From positions 197,559-261,558 of the forward strand of contig DLRR01000021.1 in NCBI GenBank assembly GCA_002500605.1: a DNA stretch of 64,000 nucleotides. Direction: 5' to 3'. The notes beneath the pieces are model-generated. The model worked only from the letters and a program-made list of their open reading frames with translations, had not been told where the DNA came from and did no database searches. Source of the DNA: Nitrospinaceae bacterium UBA7883 (lineage in GTDB: Bacteria > Nitrospinota_A > UBA7883). The translations under genes and the position numbers were made by a program. This document shows, in pieces, positions 35,622 to 44,220 of the stretch (within the stretch, counting starts at the first letter, position 1; each line of letters begins with the position of its first letter).

Positions 35622-35953
35622 GACCCGTGGGGCGCAAAAGCAATAATTAACATTCCCAAAACGGCTACCGATGCTCCAGTTATGTCCCATAGATCTGGTT
35701 TGATACCTTCTATAAACCATAGCCAGCACATCGCTGAAGCAACATATACTCCTCCATATGCGGCATAGGTCCTTCCCGCAGGCATCGGATGCAGCGTCAA
35801 CAGCACTGCGAATATCGCTAGAACTATCCCGGCGGGGAGAAGCAATGTAACGGATTTGCCAAGCCTTAGCCACATATATACTAAATAACAGCCACCAATT
35901 TCAGCCACTGCCGTGACTAAAAACAGCCCGAACGTTTTTAGCGGATACACCAT
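35618..35953 (-). CDS. YnfA/UPF0060-family membrane protein
   Basis: A 111-residue protein with four hydrophobic spans. AVAEIGGCYLVYMWLR near residue 15 and GRTYAAYGGVYVASAMCWLW in the middle are hallmarks of the YnfA (UPF0060) family, related to small multidrug-resistance transporters; the physiological role is unsettled. The length matches the family. It is co-translated with the small membrane protein that follows. Confidence 0.9.
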   Translation of the reverse strand: MVYPLKTFGLFLVTAVAEIGGCYLVYMWLRLGKSVTLLLPAGIVLAIFAVLLTLHPMPAGRTYAAYGGVYVASAMCWLWFIEGIKPDLWDITGASVAVLGMLIIAFAPHGS

Positions 35954-36041
35954 TTCTTCTCTTTGTTCTAGATCCCTTCAAGCATTTTCTAAATCAAAAA
36001 TGCCGGCTTCTTCTGCCTCTATAATCATTTTAATTGAAAAA

Positions 36042-36117
<76 letters not shown>

Positions 36118-36188
36118 AAAATGATTGCCAAATCGGTTGTACTGAAATGCAAAATCTTTTTAAACTTAAAAATTTGCATTGCAATAAA

Positions 36189-36265
36189 TGGCACGCCCGG
36201 CAGGATTCGAACCTGCAACCACCGGATTCGAAGTCCGGAACTCTATCCAGTTGAGCTACGGGCGC
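36189..36265 (-). tRNA. tRNA-Arg (anticodon TCG)
   Basis: The - strand cloverleaf has acceptor GCGCCCG with CGGGCGT, anticodon arm CCGGA-CTTCGAA-TCCGG giving anticodon TCG, T-arm GCAGG-TTCGAAT-CCTGC, discriminator G and encoded CCA. It lies 71 bases upstream of the tRNA-Lys gene and is probably co-transcribed. The spacer contains an AATGCAAA/TTTGCATT inverted repeat (36146-36153, 36173-36180). Confidence 0.97.
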
Positions 36266-36361
36266 ATAAAATAAACACAACTGGTTAGACTCCACCAATG
36301 TAAACAAAACGGTGCTGCTATAAAATATGGAAGGGGTCTTTTACCTGTTAGGCTATTACTT

Positions 36362-36964
36362 TTACCTTATTTTTTTTGTTTGGTCTTCGAGTATTAAGCC
36401 GGTTTTTCCATTTCCGGCCATGGAAACTTTACTTTCCAGAATTCCGCCTTCATCAATATGCAGTACCGGTGTGCTTATATTGCCATAAACTTTGCCAGTA
36501 TTGGCGATATCAATTTTTTTGTTGGCAACTATATTGCCTTTTATTTCTCCATTCACAAACAAACTCCCAACTTTCGCATCAGCCTTAACAACTACCGACT
36601 CGCCCAGGGTAAAATCTTCTTCTGTTGTAATAGTTGCACCTTCTATGGTGCCATCACCATCTAATAAAAGGCTTTTTGAGGTGATACTGCCCAGGATTTT
36701 TCCTTTGTTTGATACTTGCAGATTTTTAGAAACTTCCACGTTACCTTCTAAGTGGCCATGAACTATGAGTGTACCAATTTTCACATTAGCCTTAACAACA
36801 GCCGACTCGGCTATGAAAAGATTGTCCTCATCCCCGCCATTAATTTCACCATTAATTTCACCATCAATGCGAACAGTACCTTTCAAAGAAATTACGCCTT
36901 CAAAAGTGGTTCCGTTACCAATAAAACCTTCGATTGCTCCCTTTTCAATTATGTCTTCTACCAT
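36362..36964 (-). CDS. Bactofilin-like protein with a duplicated beta-helix domain
   Basis: A 200-residue member of the polymer-forming cytoskeletal (bactofilin) family, which assembles membrane-associated filaments with roles in cell shape and ParABS anchoring. The glycine- and valine-rich six-residue periodicity of a right-handed beta-helix runs throughout. Residues 50-109 and 118-179 are internal copies: IAESAVVKANVKIGTLIVHG aligns with LGESVVVKADAKVGSLFVNG. Classical bactofilins have a single helix core of about 100 residues. It is close to parAB, where bactofilin genes often occur. Confidence 0.85.
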   Translation of the reverse strand: MVEDIIEKGAIEGFIGNGTTFEGVISLKGTVRIDGEINGEINGGDEDNLFIAESAVVKANVKIGTLIVHGHLEGNVEVSKNLQVSNKGKILGSITSKSLLLDGDGTIEGATITTEEDFTLGESVVVKADAKVGSLFVNGEIKGNIVANKKIDIANTGKVYGNISTPVLHIDEGGILESKVSMAGNGKTGLILEDQTKKIR

Positions 36965-37103
36965 TTGTATATACCTGTTGTTGCAAGGCTATTTAGTAAT
37001 TGGATTTTAATTCAAAGTAGCCATTACGGCAATATATTTTTATTTGCTATTGGCTATAAAACCCGTTTAACAAAAGGGTTACATGCTGAAGCGATTAAAC
37101 CAT

Positions 37104-37967
37104 TCATTCATGGCCACTGTCAAAGAGTGCAATTATCCTGTTAAGATCATCCACGTCGGTATATCTAATTTTAATAACTCCGCCTTTTTTGCTTGAAGCT
37201 TTTACTTCAACTTTTGCAGCCATTTTGCGTTCCAGATCTAAACGCACACGTTCAAGAAATATGTCTTGTGGAGGGACGGTTTTATTAACCCTGCCTTTTC
37301 TTTTACTCGATTCATCTTCTGTTTGGCGGACATTTAGACCCAGGTTAATGATTTGGTCACGTAATGCCATTCTTTCTTGATCAGTTTCTAGCGATAAGAG
37401 GGCACGGGCATGTCCCATTGTCAACCGTCCATTCGAAAGGTCATCTTTTATTTGATCTGGCAATTTAAGAAGGCGCAGGAAGTTGGCAATGGAAGATCTG
37501 TTCTTACCAACTTTCTTTGATAGCATTTCCTGCGTTAAGGCATATTCTTTCAATAGCTTCTCATAAGCAATGGCTTCTTCAATTGGGTTTAGGTCTTCAC
37601 GCTGGATATTTTCAATTAAGGCAAGTTCAAGGGAATCAGAGTCGCGTACTACCCTTACTATTGCAGGTATCTCCTTTATTCCCAATAACTTAACTGAACG
37701 CCACCTTCTCTCTCCTGCCACCAACTCGTACCCCTGGCGTTTCTTTGTTACAATGATTGGTTGAATTACGCCTCTTTCCTTAATCGAGTTGGATAGCTCT
37801 AATAGCGAATCCTGGTCAAAAACGGTACGTGGTTGATCCCTATTTGGGCGAATTTCGTCAACAGCAATACTTTCTATCCTTTCACCAGTTGCTATTTCCC
37901 TGGTTTTTGACGGAATTAGCGCATCAAGACCCCTGCCAAGTGCCTTTCGCTTCATAATTAACTCCAA
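37104..37967 (-). CDS. parB: Chromosome-partitioning protein ParB
   Basis: A CTP-dependent DNA clamp that loads at parS. The order is an N-terminal segment ALGRGLDALIPS, the ParB/Srx domain with GERRW (about residues 84-95), and a helix-turn-helix central domain (LTQEMLSKKVGKNRSSIANFLRLL); the C-terminal dimerisation part follows. At 287 residues it is normal. It starts 5 bases after parA; the parS site lies upstream at 38984. Confidence 0.96.
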   Translation of the reverse strand: MELIMKRKALGRGLDALIPSKTREIATGERIESIAVDEIRPNRDQPRTVFDQDSLLELSNSIKERGVIQPIIVTKKRQGYELVAGERRWRSVKLLGIKEIPAIVRVVRDSDSLELALIENIQREDLNPIEEAIAYEKLLKEYALTQEMLSKKVGKNRSSIANFLRLLKLPDQIKDDLSNGRLTMGHARALLSLETDQERMALRDQIINLGLNVRQTEDESSKRKGRVNKTVPPQDIFLERVRLDLERKMAAKVEVKASSKKGGVIKIRYTDVDDLNRIIALFDSGHE

Positions 37968-37972
37968 ATAAA

Positions 37973-38797
37973 TTAAATATTTCCAGCTTTTTGTTGAAAA
38001 TGCGATGCTTCTTTGCCGTTTACGTCAATGCTACTAGCGTGGTTGCTAGTTAATTCAATGGCCAAATCCATGTATGCATCCGCACCTTTCGACCTGTCAT
38101 CATAAACTATAATAGGAACTCCGTGTGAAGGTGCCTCAGAAAGTCTCACGTTCCTTGGTATTATGGTGGTGAACACTCGCTTGCCATAATAATCTTTAAC
38201 TTCTTTCATTACCTGCTGGGAAAGGACCGTTCTACTATCGACCATAGTAAATAAAATACCTTCTATTGTAAGGTCGGGGTTAAACGCGTCACGAACCATG
38301 GATATTGTTCTATCTAGCTGACTCAACCCTTCAAGAGCAAAGTATTCTGTTTGTAAAGGGATTATTACTGAATCGGCAGCGCTGAGAGCATTTAATGTGA
38401 GTATTCCCAGTGAGGGGGGACAGTCGATTATTATATAATCAAAATCTGCTTTGATCTGCTCAATAAGCCCTAGCAACCTGTTTTCCCTGTTTTCAAAGCT
38501 AACTAATTCTATTTCAGCACCATACAAGTCCGTTGAGGAGGGAATAGCTTTCAGCCTGTCAACTGCTGTATCGATAATCATTGATGATTCAACAACTCCA
38601 TCCATCAATGCCTTATACATATTTGCGTTATCATCGGGTTTTTGTAATCCCAGGCCAGAAGATGCATTGCCCTGCGGGTCAATATCAAGCAGTAAGACGT
38701 TTTCACCACCCAAGGCGAGAGATGCGCTTAAGTTTACTGCTGTCGTAGTTTTACCAACTCCACCTTTTTGATTGGTAACAGCAATGACTTTTTTCAT
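37973..38797 (-). CDS. parA: Chromosome-partitioning ATPase ParA
   Basis: A Walker-type ATPase that moves ParB-parS complexes over the nucleoid. The deviant Walker A motif KGGVGKTTT (residues 10-18) and DIDPQGNA, plus DYIIIDCPPSLG, are conserved. The length is 274 residues. It is the first gene of parAB; the upstream 214-base region carries parS and an AT-rich promoter-like zone. Confidence 0.96.
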   Translation of the reverse strand: MKKVIAVTNQKGGVGKTTTAVNLSASLALGGENVLLLDIDPQGNASSGLGLQKPDDNANMYKALMDGVVESSMIIDTAVDRLKAIPSSTDLYGAEIELVSFENRENRLLGLIEQIKADFDYIIIDCPPSLGILTLNALSAADSVIIPLQTEYFALEGLSQLDRTISMVRDAFNPDLTIEGILFTMVDSRTVLSQQVMKEVKDYYGKRVFTTIIPRNVRLSEAPSHGVPIIVYDDRSKGADAYMDLAIELTSNHASSIDVNGKEASHFQQKAGNI

Positions 38798-38983
38798 GTA
38801 AAAAGCGGTGATAACTTTCTTTTAAACTGTTTTCATTATTTTCATGCTGGAAAATCAGTTAAGGGGAGTATAACAACTGGCAATTATTTAAAACAAGAAG
38901 AAAAGTGAATTTATGTTTATAATTTGCCTTATTGTAAAATTCGCACAAGGGACTTGAACATTCTTAAAACGTGAGCCCTCCGA

Positions 38984-38999
38984 TGTTTCACGTGAAACA
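38984..38999. promoter_or_regulatory. parS centromere site
   Basis: A perfect 16-base palindrome TGTTTCACGTGAAACA, the bacterial parS consensus, in the rsmG-parA intergenic region. It extends by three further symmetric bases on each side (CGA/TCG). ParB encoded nearby should load here. I see only this one copy in the window. Confidence 0.95.
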
Positions 39000-39011
39000 T
39001 CGATTGCTGGC

Positions 39012-39626
39012 TTAATAAAAAGCCCCTGTTAATCGTATTATTCTCAAATTGCCAAAAAATTCAGGCACTTCTATAATCTCGTGCGATGCATTGGGATATT
39101 TACTATACAGTTTCTTTAATTCAACACGGGTATTGTCGCCCTTGAAAAAATAAGCGACTGCCCCTTTTGCCATTTTTCCTTGGAATAGAGTAGCAATCTC
39201 CTCCATTTTACCAGCTGCACGACAAACCAAAATTGATGCAGGGCTACTCCAAAGTCCTTCTTCAACCCTGGCCTGTTGAATTCGGCATAAATCCTTATTA
39301 ATCAATATATTACTTCGTAATATATGGCGCATAAATTCAGTTTTTTTTGTATGACTATCTATCAGAAGGTATTTATTAGAGTTGTCAGCAATCAACATGG
39401 GTATCCCAGGAATTCCAAAGCCAGTTCCAAAATCTACAATGTCTTGAGAGGTTTGACCAGATAAATAGTTCCCAAGCCAAGCAGAAGGAGCAATAAGTCT
39501 TTTAAAAATTAAATGTTCCGGAATGGAGGTGAATGAAAATTTTCGGTTCCATTTTACAAGTTCTTCATTAAATAATTGCAGCCGGTTGAACACATCGCCT
39601 TCAAACTTTGCCTTAAACTCCTCCAC
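39012..39626 (-). CDS. rsmG: 16S rRNA (guanine527-N7)-methyltransferase
   Basis: Methylates G527 in 16S rRNA. DFGTGFGIPGIPML (SAM-binding glycine loop near residue 68) and VCRAAGKMEE are family motifs. The length is 204 residues. It overlaps mnmG by 14 bases, the classical gidAB arrangement. A GGCTT/AAGCC stem lies at the very end of the gene. Confidence 0.94.
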   Translation of the reverse strand: MEEFKAKFEGDVFNRLQLFNEELVKWNRKFSFTSIPEHLIFKRLIAPSAWLGNYLSGQTSQDIVDFGTGFGIPGIPMLIADNSNKYLLIDSHTKKTEFMRHILRSNILINKDLCRIQQARVEEGLWSSPASILVCRAAGKMEEIATLFQGKMAKGAVAYFFKGDNTRVELKKLYSKYPNASHEIIEVPEFFGNLRIIRLTGAFY

Positions 39627-41499
39627 CCGTTTGCTCCAAAGAGAGTTTCTCTAAATAAATATGCAAAATTGATAATGCAGCTGGGGTAATACCAGATATG
39701 CGCGATGCCTGTCCCAGGCTAATAGGACGCACTAGCTCTAACTTTTCAATAACTTCCATTGATAATCCTGGAGTGCTTGAAAATTTGAACCCAATCGGAA
39801 ATTTTTTATCCTCTGATTTTTTAGTTTTATGAACTAGTTTTTCTTGTCTTGCAATGTAGCCCTCGTATTTGCACTCAATTTCCAGTTGTTCTGCTTCTTC
39901 TATTGCTAAGCCTGGGCTGGGTTTGTACCAGGGCAATGACGAAACACACATTTCTGGTCTTTTAAGTAGTTCCCACAAAATTATTCCAGACTCAGGTATT
40001 TTACCGCCTATGTTCGTTTCGTCCGCTGGTGTCAATTTTCCATAAGGCAGCCTGATGCTTTTCAGTCGATCCTTTTCAAAATTAATTCGCTTTCTCTTAG
40101 AGTCAAACAGGGAGAAGTCATGATAGCTAAGTAATCCTACCTTTTTCCCGATGTCGCATAGCCTAAGGTCAGCGTTATCCGGTCTCAGCAGTAAGCGGAA
40201 CTCTGCTCTAGATGTAAACATCCTGTATGGCTCTTCAGTTCCTTTAGTTACAAGATCATCAATAAGCACACCAATATAAGAATTTTGTCGAGTGAGCACC
40301 AGCCGTTCTTCCCCGCAACACCTAAGTGACGCATTTATACCTGCAACTAGCCCCTGGGCAGCAGCTTCTTCATAGCCGGATGTACCGTTTATTTGGCCTG
40401 CAAAAAATAAACCACTAATTCTTTTTGTCTCTAGCGTTGGATAGAGCTGCGTTGGAGTGCAGAAATCATATTCAATGGCATAGCCAGGTCTAACTATCTC
40501 TACATTTTCTAGTCCTTGTATGCTACGTAAAAACTTGAGTTGAACATCGAATGGTAAGGATGTACTCAAACCATTGGGATAAATTTCATTAGTGTACAAC
40601 CCCTCCGGTTCAAGAAATACTTGATGTCTACGCTTTTCGGGAAAGCGCTTAACCTTATCCTCTATTGATGGACAGTAGCGAGGACCCACACCCTGGATAA
40701 CCCCTGTATATAAAGGAGATCTATCAAGGTTATCTTCTATTATCTGCTGTGTAGTTTCATTTGTATGGGTAATATGACAGTTGGTTTGTTTTTCCTTTTT
40801 ACCAGCATAGAAGAATGAAAAATTTACCGAATCCTCGTCACCTGGCTGTAGCTCTGTTTTTGCGTAGTCAATTGTTGTTCCATCCAACCTAGCTGGTGTA
40901 CCAGTTTTAAGTCTACCTACAGTAAAACCTAATTCACGAAGCTGCCCGCTTAATCCAATGCTGGCAATTTCTCCAGCCCTGCCCGCCGGAAAACTACTAA
41001 GACCTATATGTATAAGTCCATCAAGAAAAGTTCCAGTACTAACTATTACACTATTAGCCAAAATTTTCTCGCCGAGCTCTGTCAAAACACCGATAACTTC
41101 ACGCGAATTTATTATCAATTTTTTCACTTGGCCTTGTTTGATGAACAGGCCTGACTGATTTTCTAGCGTGGTGCGCATTTTAGCCTTGTAAAGCATCTTG
41201 TCAGCCTGGGCACGGGGACCTCGAACAGCCGGGCCTTTAGAACGGTTTAACATTCTAAATTGTATTCCTGTGGCATCAATGCACTTTCCCATCTCGCCAC
41301 CTAGTGCGTCTATTTCTCTTACAAGATGTCCTTTGGCTAATCCTCCGATTGCCGGGTTGCAGCTCATCTGTGCTATCTGATCGACATTTATTGTTATCAT
41401 CAGTGTTTTCGAACCCATCCGTGCACTAGACAGTGCCGCTTCACAGGCAGCATGTCCACCGCCAACAACAATGACATCAAAACCGGCCCTGCTAACCAA
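39613..41499 (-). CDS. mnmG: tRNA uridine 5-carboxymethylaminomethyl modification enzyme MnmG
   Basis: FAD enzyme that with MnmE installs cmnm5U at the wobble position. The FAD loop VVGGGHAACEAALSSARMG and NPAIGGLAKGHLVREIDALGG are diagnostic; the C-terminal helical domain is present. The length of 628 residues is normal. A 125-base gap with a stem-loop separates it from mnmE. Confidence 0.97.
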   Translation of the reverse strand: MVSRAGFDVIVVGGGHAACEAALSSARMGSKTLMITINVDQIAQMSCNPAIGGLAKGHLVREIDALGGEMGKCIDATGIQFRMLNRSKGPAVRGPRAQADKMLYKAKMRTTLENQSGLFIKQGQVKKLIINSREVIGVLTELGEKILANSVIVSTGTFLDGLIHIGLSSFPAGRAGEIASIGLSGQLRELGFTVGRLKTGTPARLDGTTIDYAKTELQPGDEDSVNFSFFYAGKKEKQTNCHITHTNETTQQIIEDNLDRSPLYTGVIQGVGPRYCPSIEDKVKRFPEKRRHQVFLEPEGLYTNEIYPNGLSTSLPFDVQLKFLRSIQGLENVEIVRPGYAIEYDFCTPTQLYPTLETKRISGLFFAGQINGTSGYEEAAAQGLVAGINASLRCCGEERLVLTRQNSYIGVLIDDLVTKGTEEPYRMFTSRAEFRLLLRPDNADLRLCDIGKKVGLLSYHDFSLFDSKRKRINFEKDRLKSIRLPYGKLTPADETNIGGKIPESGIILWELLKRPEMCVSSLPWYKPSPGLAIEEAEQLEIECKYEGYIARQEKLVHKTKKSEDKKFPIGFKFSSTPGLSMEVIEKLELVRPISLGQASRISGITPAALSILHIYLEKLSLEQTGGGV

Positions 41500-41566
41500 T
41501 ATTACCCCTTATTAGGTCAAAAAATAGTGTATAAATTACCACGCACCTGATTCAGATCCCGCAGGC

Positions 41567-41588
41567 GATTTATCAATTTTGATAAATC
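41567..41588. repeat. Stem-loop between mnmE and mnmG
   Basis: GATTTATCA and TGATAAATC form a perfect 9-bp stem around ATTT. On the - strand the sequence after it is GC-rich rather than T-rich, so it is not a standard terminator. Direct repeats CACGCACC flank it (near 41540 and 41594). Confidence 0.5.
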
Positions 41589-41624
41589 ACTTTCACGCAC
41601 CGAAGTATTAAACTGATGACCAAA

Positions 41625-43031
41625 TCATTTCCCAATACACATTTCATTAAAAATCTTATCAATTACTTGATCGTCTACAACTTTACCAGTGAGCTCCTCA
41701 AGCGATTCCTTTGCTTCCTGGAGGTCAGCTGCAATGAACTCTCGGCTCATTTTAGCCTTTAAGGCTGATATTGCCCTTCCAACAGATTCCGTCATCGCCC
41801 GCATTCTGGCAAGATGTCTTTCGCGAGTCAAAACTGGGCCATCCTCAAGGTTAATGCCCATTTTTTCAATGAGTTTAGAGATAGCCAGCTTCAATAGATC
41901 AACTCCATCACCGGTTTTTGCAGCGATTCTGATAATCGAGGATTTATCCATAGGAGAAACGATGGAATCTGATATGACCTGTGGCAAATCATTTTTGTTT
42001 ATTATTGTCAGAATTGAGCCTTTTTCAGCAAACCTTGTGTAAAGCTCCTCAGCAAGTTTCCTATCATCATCGTCAAGCGATTTAGAACCATCAAACATAA
42101 TTAACCGTATATCGGAATCAAAAGCAACTTTTAGTGCTCGACTAACTCCAAGCTGTTCAGCATTGTCAGATGCCTTGCGCACGCCTGCAGTATCAACTAT
42201 TTTAACAGCCACGCCGCCTATTTGCAGGGACTCCTCAATGGAATCTCTGGTTGTACCAGGGGTATCGGTTACTATTACTCGATCCCTTTCCAACAAAGCA
42301 TTCATTAGGCTTGATTTCCCTACGTTTGGTTTCCCTGTTATTGCAATAGAAATGCCATCCCTATAAATTCTTCCAACTCCATAAGTGCATGTTATTTTAT
42401 CGATGTCTCGGGATAACTTTTGAAGCTTCGCTAGTACAGTTACGTCATTTGCCAGTTCAATATCCTCATCGGGGAAATCAATGGACACTTCAATATCAGC
42501 TATTATGCTAACAAGTAAATTTTCTATATTGTCCAACCGCTTGGAAAGTTTTCCGTCCAACTGAGAGAATGCGGTGCGCCAACCTTTGTCTGATTTGGTT
42601 TTTATCATATCAATGATAGCCTCTGCTTGAACAAGATCAATTCGCCCATTTAAAAATGCCCGTTTTGAAAACTCGCCAGCTTCGGCCATTCTTGCTCCTA
42701 GTTTAACGCACGCCTGTAAAATTTTCCGAAGTACAACGATACCGCCATGACACGATATTTCAACGACATCTTCCCTCGTGTAAGTCTTAGGTGACTTCAT
42801 TACCACAACAAGCGTCTCGTCAATCTTAGTTTCCGTAGTGTCTGCAACGAACCCATAGTAGACCCTGTGAGATTCAAACTCATTCCGCGGTTTACCAGAT
42901 GGACCCCTAAACATAGTCTGTAAAATGTTTAAAGCGCCAATTCCAGACATTCTAATCATTCCCACTCCACCCTCTCCCGTTGGGGATGATACTGCAACGA
43001 TGGTTTCTTCCTGTTTAACCTGCGTACCCAT
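41625..43031 (-). CDS. mnmE: tRNA modification GTPase MnmE
   Basis: GTPase partner of MnmG in wobble-uridine modification. The N-terminal folate-binding domain (ETIVAVSSPTGEGGVGMIRMSG), G-domain motif GKPNVGKSS and DTAGVR, and the invariant C-terminal CIGK ending are present. The frame extends upstream to 43067, but the ATG at 43031 has AGGA 8 bases before it and gives the usual family N-terminus, so it is chosen (468 residues). Confidence 0.96.
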   Translation of the reverse strand: MGTQVKQEETIVAVSSPTGEGGVGMIRMSGIGALNILQTMFRGPSGKPRNEFESHRVYYGFVADTTETKIDETLVVVMKSPKTYTREDVVEISCHGGIVVLRKILQACVKLGARMAEAGEFSKRAFLNGRIDLVQAEAIIDMIKTKSDKGWRTAFSQLDGKLSKRLDNIENLLVSIIADIEVSIDFPDEDIELANDVTVLAKLQKLSRDIDKITCTYGVGRIYRDGISIAITGKPNVGKSSLMNALLERDRVIVTDTPGTTRDSIEESLQIGGVAVKIVDTAGVRKASDNAEQLGVSRALKVAFDSDIRLIMFDGSKSLDDDDRKLAEELYTRFAEKGSILTIINKNDLPQVISDSIVSPMDKSSIIRIAAKTGDGVDLLKLAISKLIEKMGINLEDGPVLTRERHLARMRAMTESVGRAISALKAKMSREFIAADLQEAKESLEELTGKVVDDQVIDKIFNEMCIGK

Positions 43032-43242
43032 ACTACTTTTCCTGTTATACAAAAGTGCGTTGTGCATTGTTATCTACATATTTATACTTTGTAGACATGT
43101 GTTTCTGCTGCTTGAATAGCCGCATTGATTCATAAATATCACCAAACGTGGGATTGTTCTTAAGCACATAAAAACAATCTTTTGTAAGTAAGGCAAGAAA
43201 AAAGATAACTATGGTGGTAGTAAGCGCTACAAAGTAAATATT

Positions 43243-44220
43243 CTAACGTTCATCGTTCAAGTAGACAACAACCCTGCGACGGTTACCCTGACCTTCGCTA
43301 ATGGTTTCCACTTTTTGATTGTCGGCCAGAGTGCTGTGGACAATCTGGCGCTCAGCTGGACTCATAGGTTGTAGTCGCAGGGACCGTTTTTCAGTTATGA
43401 CCTTTTTTGCAGCATCCATTGCGACCTGGTATATGTGAAAACGACGCTTTTCTTTGTAATGTTCTGTATCTAAAATAACGCGTAGCCTATCTGTACGTTT
43501 ACGGTTCACCGCAATATCTACCAGATATTGCATTGAATCCAAGGTTCCCCCTCTACGGCCAATTAACAATCCACCACTTTCAGAATTAATCTGTATAAGC
43601 AATCGATCTGATAATTTGTGGCCAACCATACTGCCTTCTATACCCATATGCTCTAGCATGCCTTGCATGAAAGTAACTGCCTTATCACGGTCTTCATCTG
43701 TTGCAGGAGAATCTATATCGTCTGTATAATCGGTAGCTTGAAACTCATCTTCGTCATCAGGCTCCTCTTGCCGGTCGACATTTTCGTTCTCCCCGTTTAA
43801 AGAGTTGTCATCTAAATATCGATCTTGATCATCAGGCGTTGACGAGTATTTTCTTTTACCAAACCCTCGGCCCTCCTGTGGGATTATTATCGCGCTTGCT
43901 CCTTCTGTTACCCATGGGCGATATTTGTTAGTACCGGACAAAAATTCCAAAGGAGTTTGCTCTTGCTCAGGCTCTGCTTCAACAGGCGGCTCTTGTTGGG
44001 TTGAAACGAGCATATTATTACTCTCTACCTTTTCATCAGACTTTATTCGTCCCCTCAACCGAACTGTTCGTCCGCCCATACCTAGAAACTTTCTTGTCAC
44101 TCTCAATTCTTCTATTTCAACGTTTTCAATGTTGCTTAATCCCAGAGTTTCTAAGATTCGTTTTTCTGCTTCCTCTCTAGTGGTTCCTTCTGATTCAACC
44201 CAATCCATAGTTTTTCTCAC
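43243..44220 (-). CDS. jag: Jag/KhpB-type RNA-binding protein
   Basis: A 325-residue protein with an N-terminal Jag domain (about residues 1-55), a long acidic, low-complexity linker (about 110-180), then a KH domain (LIGRRGGTLDSMQYLV) and a C-terminal R3H domain (LQPMSPAERQIVHSTLA). Such proteins bind RNA and affect cell envelope growth. It overlaps the end of yidC by 4 bases. The conserved yidD-yidC-jag order supports it. Confidence 0.94.
   Translation of the reverse strand: MRKTMDWVESEGTTREEAEKRILETLGLSNIENVEIEELRVTRKFLGMGGRTVRLRGRIKSDEKVESNNMLVSTQQEPPVEAEPEQEQTPLEFLSGTNKYRPWVTEGASAIIIPQEGRGFGKRKYSSTPDDQDRYLDDNSLNGENENVDRQEEPDDEDEFQATDYTDDIDSPATDEDRDKAVTFMQGMLEHMGIEGSMVGHKLSDRLLIQINSESGGLLIGRRGGTLDSMQYLVDIAVNRKRTDRLRVILDTEHYKEKRRFHIYQVAMDAAKKVITEKRSLRLQPMSPAERQIVHSTLADNQKVETISEGQGNRRRVVVYLNDER

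Noticed and set aside
35622..35873. N-terminal extension of the small membrane protein
   Set aside because: It overlaps ynfA out of frame, is Arg/Ser/Cys-rich without structure, and the ATGA-coupled start at 35621 explains the gene.
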